Positions 53,201 through 64,000 of a stretch of DNA of 64,000 nt are shown here, one piece after another. The stretch is from Molanna angustata. Its lineage: Eukaryota; Arthropoda; Insecta; Trichoptera; Molannidae. The number at the start of each line of letters is the position of its first letter. Within the stretch, counting starts at the first letter, position 1. The notes beneath the pieces were generated by a model, which saw nothing but the letters and a program-made list of their open reading frames with translations, had not been told where the DNA came from and ran no database searches. Both the position numbers and the translations under genes were made by a program. The stretch is from assembly GCA_963576475.1 (NCBI GenBank), contig OY754967.1:23957914-24021913 (forward strand). Direction: 5' to 3'.

Positions 53201-55725
53201 TCAACTCTCAGCTAGGTATATTTAGTATCTAGTGGAAATTTAAAATAGTCCTAGGCTATAGTCAACTCTCAGCTATATTTAGTATCTAGAGTGGAAATTT
53301 AAAATAGTCCTAGGCTATAGTCAACTCTCAGCTAGGTATATTTAGTATCTAGTGGAAATTTAAAATAGTCCTAGGCTATAGTCAACTCTCAGCTATATTT
53401 AGTATCTAGTGGAAATTTAAAATAGTCCTAGGCTATAGTCAACTCTCAGCTAGGTATATTTAGTATCTAGTGGAAATTTAAAATAGTCCTAGGCTATAGT
53501 CAACTCTCAGCTATATTTAGTATCTAGAGTGGAAATTTAAAATAGTCCTAGGCTATAGTCAACTCTCAGCTAGGTATATTTAGTATCTAGTGGAAATTTA
53601 AAATAGTCCTAGGCTATAGTCAACTCTCAGCTATATTTAGTATCTAGAGTGGAAATTTAAAATAGTCCTAGGCTATAGTCAACTCTCAGCTAGGTATATT
53701 TAGTATCTAGTGGAAATTTAAAATAGTCCTAGGCTATAGTCAACTCTCAGCTATATTTAGTATCTAGAGTGGAAATTTAAAATAGTCCTAGGCTATAGTC
53801 AACTCTCAGCTAGGTATATTTAGTATCTAGTGGAAATTTAAAATAGTCCTAGGCTATAGTCAACTCTCAGCTATATTTAGTATCTAGAGTGGAAATTTAA
53901 AATAGTCCTAGGCTATAGTCAACTCTCAGCTATATTTAGTATCTAGTGGAAATTTAAAATAGTCCTAGGCTATAGTCAACTCTCAGCTATATTTAGTATC
54001 TAGAGTGGAAATTTAAAATAGTCCTAGGCTATAGTCAACTCTCAGCTAGGTATATTTAGTATCTAGTGGAAATTTAAAATAGTCCTAGGCTATAGTCAAC
54101 TCTCAGCTATATTTAGTATCTAGAGTGGAAATTTAAAATAGTCCTAGGCTATAGTCAACTCTCAGCTATATTTAGTATCTAGTGGAAATTTAAAATAGTC
54201 CTAGGCTATAGTCAACTCTCAGCTATATTTAGTATCTAGAGTGGAAATTTAAAATAGTCCTAGGCTATAGTCAACTCTCAGCTAGGTATATTTAGTATCT
54301 AGTGGAAATTTAAAATAGTCCTAGGCTATAGTCAACTCTCAGCTATATTTAGTATCTAGAGTGGAAATTTAAAATAGTCCTAGGCTATAGTCAACTCTCA
54401 GCTAGGTATATTTAGTATCTAGTGGAAATTTAAAATAGTCCTAGGCTATAGTCAACTCTCAGCTATATTTAGTATCTAGTGGAAATTTAAAATAGTCCTA
54501 GGCTATAGTCAACTCTCAGCTAGGTATATTTAGTATCTAGTGGAAATTTAAAATAGTCCTAGGCTATAGTCAACTCTCAGCTATATTTAGTATCTAGAGT
54601 GGAAATTTAAAATAGTCCTAGGCTATAGTCAACTCTCAGCTATATTTAGTATCTAGTGGAAATTTAAAATAGTCCTAGGCTATAGTCAACTCTCAGCTAT
54701 ATTTAGTATCTAGAGTGGAAATTTAAAATAGTCCTAGGCTATAGTCAACTCTCAGCTAGGTATATTTAGTATCTAGTGGAAATTTAAAATAGTCCTAGGC
54801 TATAGTCAACTCTCAGCTATATTTAGTATCTAGAGTGGAAATTTAAAATAGTCCTAGGCTATAGTCAACTCTCAGCTAGGTATATTTAGTATCTAGTGGA
54901 AATTTAAAATAGTCCTAGGCTATAGTCAACTCTCAGCTATATTTAGTATCTAGTGGAAATTTAAAATAGTCCTAGGCTATAGTCAACTCTCAGCTATATT
55001 TAGTATCTAGAGTGGAAATTTAAAATAGTCCTAGGCTATAGTCAACTCTCAGCTAGGTATATTTAGTATCTAGTGGAAATTTAAAATAGTCCTAGGCTAT
55101 AGTCAACTCTCAGCTATATTTAGTATCTAGTGGAAATTTAAAATAGTCCTAGGCTATAGTCAACTCTCAGCTATATTTAGTATCTAGTGGAAATTTAAAA
55201 TAGTCCTAGGCTATAGTCAACTCTCAGCTATATTTAGTATCTAGTGGAAATTTAAAATAGTCCTAGGCTATAGTCAACTCTCAGCTATATTTAGTATCTA
55301 GAGTGGAAATTTAAAATAGTCCTAGGCTATAGTCAACTCTCAGCTAGGTATATTTAGTATCTAGTGGAAATTTAAAATAGTCCTAGGCTATAGTCAACTC
55401 TCAGCTATATTTAGTATCTAGTGGAAATTTAAAATAGTCCTAGGCTATAGTCAACTCTCAGCTATATTTAGTATCTAGTGGAAATTTAAAATAGTCCTAG
55501 GCTATAGTCAACTCTCAGCTATATTTAGTATCTAGTGGAAATTTAAAATAGTCCTAGGCTATAGTCAACTCTCAGCTATATTTAGTATCTAGAGTGGAAA
55601 TTTAAAATAGTCCTAGGCTATAGTCAACTCTCAGCTAGGTATATTTAGTATCTAGTGGAAATTTAAAATAGTCCTAGGCTATAGTCAACTCTCAGCTATA
55701 TTTAGTATCTAGTGGAAATTTAAAA
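50285..55725. repeat. Satellite array, 57/59/61-bp monomers with 120-bp higher-order unit
   Basis: 5441 bp of near-identical head-to-tail monomers with blocks TAGTCCTAGGCTATAGTCAA, CTCTCAGCTA, TTTAGTATCTAG and TGGAAATTTAAAA. Two indels define three types: plain (57), GGTA after CAGCTA (61), and AG in TCTAGAGTGG (59). Through the interior the 59 and 61 types mostly alternate to give a 120-bp dimer; plain units cluster at both ends. About 90 monomers. Point differences are very rare (CTCTCAACT near 52675, a shortened CTAGTATTT at 52205, TATATATAG in two early units). Confidence 0.97.
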
Positions 55726-57087
55726 CCGTGCTCCTTTGTGCTTTGTTTTTAAAATTCCAAATGAATAATAGCCGGACATAAAACATATAATAAACAACAG
55801 CCTTTAGAAACCTACATGTCTAACCTTCTTTTATTTCAGTCAAACAAATATAATGTTCACATTAGTCATAACTGTGAAATGTGGTTAGAATATTGCTGGA
55901 CATTTATTTTGTAATCTTTTATTTTCGTGTAAGGTTTACCTACTTCATTATGAATGTATTTCTTGTAAAGATAGGGGCGAATTTCAATATTGGTTATATA
56001 TATTCATCATGTATATTTTTGTAGGATCGGATAAATGTTTTAATTTGTTATTCTCCTCTCTTATCTTATATCAATTCTTAACATTTTGGAGACGGGCATA
56101 TTTTTCGCGATACATAAATCTTGTTTAATTTGAATATAGTATGACATAAAAAATATTCAATGACGTAGATGTATTTTAAATAGTTCAAAGACCCTATGTA
56201 GTTACTACATATGTAGTGCACCCCAACTGAAGAATCGTGACACACTCAAAATCTTAATTTCATCATATCATTTTTTCTTAATTTCATCATATCACGTATC
56301 TTTTGATATGATTGATAAAAAAATACTACTGTTGTTTTTTTCAGTGCTGGCTTTGTGGCACATTTTCATAATTTGTATTTGTTACAGTTACCTTTTAAAC
56401 CTCGAATGAGTTATTTGGTACGATTGGTTTCAAAACGACCGCTTCTTCATTAGGACAGATCAAATAGCATTGCATTCATTCATTGTTATATTATACTATT
56501 TTCGTGTCGTGTAGAACTAATATTTAATTTTGTTAATGTTTCCTACTTTAAACTTTAAATTTGAAAATGTGTTGGGTCTATACATTTGCCCGTAAAATAT
56601 ATTTTGTTCAATAGAATACTGACGACAGTAAATTAATTATATTCACGTAGTTTGTTCTCGTTTCAGTTAAATTGATAGTCAAATCGGTCAGTCTTTATAA
56701 AACCTGGTCGATATCAGATTAATATTTATATGACTCTGGGTCGTTCTTGCCATTATTCATCCATCGACGTCAGGTCAGATAGTAATAGCGTCGCGACGCC
56801 TCGCTGTCTCGTTGATGGACATTCCAACTAGTTATACAGATTAATACAGTGCTATTTTTATGTGACTGCCCGTCATCTTTACATACGTTTACTCCTTCCA
56901 TCATAATATCTTCTTCGTAAGTCCTGTTATTTTATGTTAAGCAAATTTTCCTTTTATTTATAGGCAGAACCTACACTAGTAAAATGATAATTGAAAAATC
57001 GAAAACCCGTTTAAAATACGGAAAAAAATAATTTTTCAACGGAATTCTGGTTTAAATAAAAAAAAATTCTCAATCTAGATAATAGAT
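55726..57087. other. Region without recognised gene
   Basis: AT-rich DNA. A GC-richer patch at 56760-56830 (GTCGCGACGCCTCGCTGTCT) has no coding frame that could be recognised; a promoter or 5' exon is possible but unsupported. Confidence 0.35.
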
Positions 57088-57485
57088 AGCATTCTAAACC
57101 AATAGAATTCTTTGTTTTTTTTTCTTTTTACATTTGGTGAATGTTGTTTTTTATTACGTACTCGTATACAAGTACATATATGTTTTCGATAGTTTGTTTG
57201 TCTCGCTTTTTAATTTATTTAGCATTCTAAACCAATAGCATTCTTTGTTTTTTTTTACTTTTTACATTTGGTAAATGTTGTTTTTTATTACGTACTCGTA
57301 TACAAGTACATATATGTTTTCGATAGTTTGTTTGTCTCGCTTTTTAATTTATTTAGCATTCTAAACCAATAGCATTCTTTGTTTTTTTTTACTTTTTACA
57401 TTTGGTAAATGTTTTTTATTACGTACTCGTATACAAGTAGGTAAATGTTTTCGATATTTTTTTTGTCTCGTTTTTTAATTTATTT
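57088..57485. repeat. Three tandem copies of a ~133-bp unit
   Basis: Units at 57088-57220, 57221-57354 and 57355-57485, each starting AGCATTCTAAACCAATAG and containing TTACGTACTCGTATACAAGT. They differ by small indels and a few substitutions. Confidence 0.92.
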
Positions 57486-57576
57486 ATTTCCACTTGTTCA
57501 TTGTTGTGTCTGAAATGAAACATGTTTGGCTTGCTTCGTACTATTGTCGTTGACTAATAAAACTCTTATGGATATA

Positions 57577-57693
57577 CTTGTCGACAAATAACTTGACATA
57601 TTTGGCAGGAGAGGGGGATGATTCCCACAGATACCAAACAAAAAACCCAAATTTTGTCCAAGTATTGTCCAAAACCCAAGTTATTGACTAACG
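57577..57693 (-). mobile_element. Small hairpin MITE, copy C (inverted)
   Basis: The ends TTGTCGACAAATAACTTG and CAAGTTATTGACTAACG, with core GATACCAAACAAAAAACCC, are the inverse of the copy A/B core (TTTGGTATA preceded by a T-tract). Confidence 0.5.
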
Positions 57694-57832
57694 TATTCAC
57701 GACGTTGAATAAACGTATGCAATATAAATAAATGGTTTCACTTATGCATTTATATTTTTTATCTTATACTTACATATCCTTTGATTTGAGAATTTAATGT
57801 CTAATCTTCTCGTTTCAGGACTTTTACAGTTC

Positions 57833-59424
<1,592 letters not shown>

Positions 59425-59545
59425 TCATGATGTCTGCCGTTAACTATACTCAATCAATCCTCCTAGCAATTACTCCGCATGGTGACGGGATCTGCTTTCC
59501 AGGTACAACTCCTCCACTTGGCTCTGTCGGCTTCATCCGCTAATT
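59425..59545 (-). pseudogene. Possible LINE ORF C-terminal scrap
   Basis: The minus strand reads ADEADRAKWRSCTWKADPVT, like the last residues of RTE-type ORFs (DR..WR......ADP). Very short, so only tentative. Confidence 0.3.
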
Positions 59546-61439
59546 ATACTAATATAAGTTTTGAGATTTTTTTGACGTCCATACTTTTGAAATTTTATTT
59601 ATATAATTTCAATTTATTAGGGAAAACTAACAGTTTCTATATATTACAGAATATATGAACCTGTAAATGTAAGGGTATGATACCTACTTTACTTTGTTTT
59701 ATCGTTAGAATTTGTTATATTCTCGACTGATTTCGCAGCTAACCGTTTACTCAATCGATTAACAAGAGAGAGCGCCTGCTACATACAATGAGCATCGTCT
59801 AGTTTTTATTAAAAAACGTTAAAAGTAGAACTTTGTTAGAACTTTTTTTTAAATTAAACATAAGAATGGAATTGTTAAAATGGCTTTCTCTAGGTAAAGC
59901 GATATAACTGTTTTTAAATAAAAAAAAAATACGAAGGAGCAAAAAAGTGTAGTTATATAATAATTAAAAATACCTAAAACTCTTTTAGTCATATTGAATA
60001 AGAATATACACGGTAAAAAATCAAAATTATCATTTTTTTAATGTATTCTTATGAGCTATATAATCAGAAGGATGAATGCAAATGACTTGTTAAACAGCGC
60101 AAGATAAAATCATGTCCTAAGAAATAATACTCGTAGCTATGATAACGTTCCTTTGTGTGCCTCATTTAAACTCTCATTACGAAAGACATTTCACGACGGC
60201 CGAACAAGTAGATATGGGATATAATTTTCACGTTGTTAATTTTTTTTTGTGTTGGTTAAAAATTCCTGAGATTCATTGTCAAAGCGTAGGTTGATACTTT
60301 TTATTAACAAATTTAATAAATTCTATTTGTCATGTCAAAGAGATTATTAATTTTATTTATCACAAAGATGTTATTTTATTACGAAACGCAAATAACAATA
60401 CTTCAGAGGCTTATCTATAAAAGTATTTTTATATACCTACTTATATTTTTTATGTTTTATAAATATCAGGTAAAAAAAAATATTTATGCTCATTTGTTTG
60501 AAAAATATATGGGTAAGTGACATAAAAATATTTTTCGTGTGTTATTTCAAAATTTAGTACAAAAACTAACATGTACAGAGGGACGGAAATAAACATTGTA
60601 TGCTTCTTATCTTATTTATTTATGAAAAGAGATGCCACTGAGAAAAAATATTATAAAGCTGGTTGTCAGATAGTAGAACTTACTAGATTAACTATACAAT
60701 AAAGCTATAGATGGACTTACTACTTTCATCTTGTTCCAAGAGCAGGGTAAATGAATGTTAATTCCATAGAATATCTCAAAACTCTCAATGAGCGAAAAGT
60801 TCATCAATGAGATACTTACAATTATACCGTGTGAACGTTTTTGTGTTCAAAATGAATCCTCGTCTCGGTGATTTTAGAACAAACTCTTTTAATATTTTAT
60901 TTACAAACGAACCAGCGTTTCTTATCTGCCATGAATGGAATATTATTTAAGACTAGAAAAAATATTCGATATTGTTTGAAATTACTGCAACGTTTCATTT
61001 CCGTCGGGTTTAGTATATTTATATATATTTTTGTTTGAATCAAGTTTTCCTCATTCAACTCATTTCGTTATTTGTTTCGAATCAAGGTTTTTTATTTATT
61101 TTATAGAATACAAAAGCAACCAAGAAAAATTTATATAAATGTACAAAGATAATTTTTATATTGCCATCTATAGTATTCTAAAATATATTACATACACATT
61201 TATTAATAATTTGGGGGGGAGTGGGGTGAAGCATCGACCACTAGAAACTCATATTATGATCTATAAATCACGTGTCTCAATGTTTGAATAATACGTAGTT
61301 AAATTATAATGAATAAATTAAAATTAAATTAAAGGGGCACAATTAAAAAGTTAAAGATGCGCACAACAAAACAAAGCACAGATTAAATATCCGACAAATT
61401 CATATTTTTTTAAATGTATTTAAACTCGAAGCAAAATTG
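59546..61439. other. AT-rich region, nothing recognised
   Basis: No supported gene, RNA or repeat. 61200-61240 has a G-rich run (GGGGGGGAGTGGGGTG), probably part of the LINE fragment's 3' surroundings. Confidence 0.35.
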
Positions 61440-61985
61440 GATAACTCAAACAATTTCTATTGTACCCAGTACACGCTCTATTAATGTACGAGTTTAGCAT
61501 ATAGTTAGTTCTAGAAGATTCTATGTAAAAGAGAGACTGGTTTCTATTTCTTCTAAGTGGACGTTGAAAATGGAGTGAGTTTAGAAGGGCTGTACTGTCG
61601 ATCAGACTGTTAATAATTTTGTATACAAAACAAATATCTTGGATTGATCTGCGTGTCTCCAGTAGTTTTGTGTTGTGGTGTTTTAGAGCTTGAAGATAGT
61701 TAGATAAATGTAATCTATAGGAAATTTAATTGCTTAATATTTTTTCAAGATTTTCTATTGCGTTAATATGTGTTTCATAGTTTGGGTTCCATAAAACCGA
61801 TCCAAAGTCCAGTAAGCTTCTAAAAAATGAATTAAATAATATACGCAGCGTGTCAGAGTTATGAAAAGGTTTCGTTGTTGCGAAATATGAATCCGAGGGA
61901 TTAATATGCTTTAGTTGTTATGTATTCAATATGATTTGTGAAAAATATTGTTTCGTCCAGTATGATACCAAAATGATAAAGGATC
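61440..61985 (-). pseudogene. Jockey/CR1-like LINE fragment
   Basis: The minus strand reads FRSLLDFGSVLWNPNYETHI, NAIENLEKIL, a stop, YLQALKHHNTKLLETRRS and FVYKIINSLIDSTALL. This is the thumb/C-terminal region of a LINE reverse transcriptase with at least one stop and a shift. No tail was fixed. Confidence 0.72.
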
Positions 61986-61989
61986 AAAT

Positions 61990-62160
61990 ATTATAAAGGA
62001 CACACACACACAGACACACAAAAAGTTCTACTTCATATTCTGAATTCATCCATACCTACATGTTTTATATAAAAAACCAACAAATATCTTAATATGTTTA
62101 TAAATTATACATACTATCGCCATCGACAGTTGGATCTCATGTGTTACATGCAATAATTTG
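61990..62160. repeat. Dispersed AC-rich repeat, second copy
   Basis: ACACACACACAGACACAC, GTTCTACTTCATATTCTGAA and then GTTGGATCTCATGTGTTACA match modules of 16634-17660 with the intervening part shortened. Confidence 0.5.
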
Positions 62161-62948
62161 ATCATAGAAATATTAGGTATAATAAATTTCTACCTTTTAT
62201 ACTGTTTCTTTTACGTATATTTTGAGCCTACGCAAAGACATAACGGAAGTTCGTAATAATGTTGATTAAATGGTAGTGGTTTAGGGAAACGTAGGTACTT
62301 TCGTATCCCAGAAGATTATGAACTCTTTATTGACACTTAGACGTTAAGATTAACAACATCGCTTCTGTCTAATGGCCAACTTCTTATATCGCACGTGCTT
62401 TTTATGATTGTTATGGTAATTATAGCTCATCATGTTTATATTTTCCATCGATAGCTTTTATTGATATTATGCCTATTTTGTCAGGTATCTATAAACTATT
62501 AACTTTTAACTGCCGATAAAATGTAAATGTATCAGGCGTTTTAGGAAACGGTGTTTTAATTTGTAGTCATTTGGAATGAATATTTTTTTTTCTTTATCAT
62601 TGAAAACCAAAATACATAATATAAATTATAAAAACAAGAAAAAATACAATTCATAATAATTAAAAATATTATATTACATTTCGTTTAAACCATCTCGTTA
62701 GGCTGAGCCTGTTCCGAGGAGGCAGAAATTGATTATTAATAATCACAAGAATATTTTTGTAATATCAAAAAAACTACAAAAAATTCTTGTGTTCAAATGA
62801 AATACTTAGGTTATTTTGTCAAGATAAGAAATATATCATTATTAGCGTATACAACGATGAATGGTGGCGTTGAAATGATATTTTACTCAAGGTCATTTTA
62901 AAGAAAATTAATTGAATGTATTGCACCGTAAATACTTCTTCCTTTCTT
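62161..62948. other. AT-rich stretch, nothing recognised
   Basis: No supported feature. Confidence 0.35.
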
Positions 62949-63110
62949 TTAAATGAAAATTAATATGTCCTTGTTGAACAATCCTATATTCCCTAAATTA
63001 AGCATAAATGCTTGTACTACAGGTGAGCGAAATCGGTCGAGGCAGGATTCGAACACGCGACCACTGGATTACTAGCCCAATGCGCTAACCGCTCTGCCAT
63101 CGACCCATCT
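62949..63110 (-). mobile_element. SINE family 1 copy
   Basis: Minus-strand copy with A box GGCAGAGCGGTTAGCGC, B box GTTCGAATCC and a CACCTGTAGTACAAGC body. It ends close to a family 2 SINE. Confidence 0.88.
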
Positions 63111-63135
63111 AATCCGCAACTTTTGTTAGTAAATT

Positions 63136-63324
63136 TATCGGCCTTCGTGACTCAGTTGGTAAGGTATCTGACTGCTGATCCAAAGGTCCCGGGCTCGATT
63201 CTCGGTGGCGACACCGTTTTTAACTGTGTTTTCAGTCTGGATCTGTGAGACGGTTAATATCGTAAGTCTCCAGAATGTGGCAACTTGTTATTTAAATTAA
63301 TATTTGACATAGTGCCTGTTAGTT
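63136..63324 (+). mobile_element. SINE family 2 copy
   Basis: TCGGCCTTCGTGACTCAGTT, a B box with one change (GGGCTCGATTC), the body GTGAGACGGTTAATATCGTA, and a shortened tail after GGCAACTTGTTATT. It begins 25 bp after the family 1 SINE. Confidence 0.85.
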
Positions 63325-64000
63325 GATGTTCCAACTTGTCATACTTAAATAATATATTTTCATTATTATTTTTATTCCTTAACTTCAATGATTCACTTTA
63401 TGCGCATGCGCAACGTTCACCAACTATGCCTTCTTATTGAGTTCCCTTATCAATGCAATTTTTGAAAGTTCTATATGTTTTAATAATGAGAAATAATTCA
63501 TTTGAAAATAAAACGTTATTACTATCGCCATCTATGAAGTAACCTTTTTGTAACGCCATCTATCGAAAAGTGTTTTTTTTTATAAAGTGATCACGTAAAC
63601 CAGCCGATGACAGGTCGTAAGCCCTGTAGGTGCCTCGAGTTCCTGGTTCAAAATTTGTCAAAAATTTCATTGACTCCCGACAGGGAAAAATCCAATGTTT
63701 GCATATATGTAACATTTACAAAATATTTGACTTGCCAGATTGTTGGGTTTGCGTCGATAAAACGAACACGCCGATTTAAGAGGCTAAATTTCCATCTAGC
63801 CACTTATCGTCGATGCTTTCTTAATTGCCACATAACATTTATTGTAATCATCCTTCTTCAGGTAGTTCTCGTTCGCTCTGTTTGATTTTGAAATTAGCAG
63901 ATCCCGAAGTTAAGTAAATCCAAACTTGCAAGTTAACATCTAATTGAAATTTATTCTAGGAAGTTCTTTGAAGAAGAAGTAAAAGATTTCGAAAACTTTC
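63325..64000. other. Region without recognised gene
   Basis: Contains two CGCCATCTAT phrases (near 63526 and 63555) and the module GTAGGTGCCTCGAGTTCCTGG... near 63627, shared with about 28750. The 92-residue frame at 63607 starts inside that repeat and is not a credible gene. Confidence 0.4.

Noticed and set aside
50285..55725. CRISPR-like array
   Set aside because: Units are directly contiguous with no unique spacers, and differences are two recurrent indels. It is a eukaryotic satellite.
56760..56900. GC-richer patch as a coding exon or CpG promoter
   Set aside because: No open frame with family similarity and no splice pair. Too little to support a call.
63607..63885. 92-residue + frame at the window end
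   Set aside because: It begins inside a dispersed repeat shared with 28.7 kb and has no recognised domain.

Overview
The window reads as repeat-rich, AT-rich arthropod DNA, most likely insect. It has short exons in kilobase introns, GT-AG splice sites, tRNA-headed SINEs, mariner, hAT and Harbinger-like DNA transposons, and R1/LOA-, RTE- and CR1-like LINEs. The insect order cannot be settled from what is visible. Nothing suggests a bacterial operon or a virus genome.

Only one host gene is recognisable. It is the 3' two thirds of a nicotinate phosphoribosyltransferase (NAPRT) on the + strand, in six exons (7054-7366, 12145-12410, 16395-16513, 18005-18166, 26310-26438, 28074-28151). All junctions are in phase and give about 354 residues; the N-terminal part is not in the window. 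NAPRT makes nicotinate mononucleotide in the Preiss-Handler route to NAD. Its introns are transposon traps: a dead mariner (intron after 7366), a Harbinger-like element split by a solo LTR followed by a perfect palindrome (after 12410), a hairpin MITE (after 16513), a complete LINE with two open ORFs (after 18166), and a TIR element (after 26438).

Upstream (1-7053) lie LINE remnants, a 553-bp TIR element, a SINE, and a nested cluster of three related Harbinger-like elements whose insertions all duplicated TAT. Downstream (28.2-50 kb) are a TIR element, a decayed Ty1/copia element interrupted by a SINE, a hAT element with an exact 8-bp target duplication, several LINE fragments, and further SINEs.

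From 50285 to 55725 runs a 5.4-kb satellite array of 57/59/61-bp monomers. Its interior is dominated by a 120-bp two-monomer higher-order unit. The last 8 kb is AT-rich with a triplicated 133-bp repeat, a 146-bp AT microsatellite, a LINE fragment and SINE copies.

The most interesting structures are the satellite with its emerging higher-order organisation, the self-targeting TAT-specific transposon cluster, the spacerless 212-bp perfect palindrome, the solo LTR with a paralogous empty site, the apparently intact LINE, and a 56-bp retro-insertion with a 14-bp target duplication.
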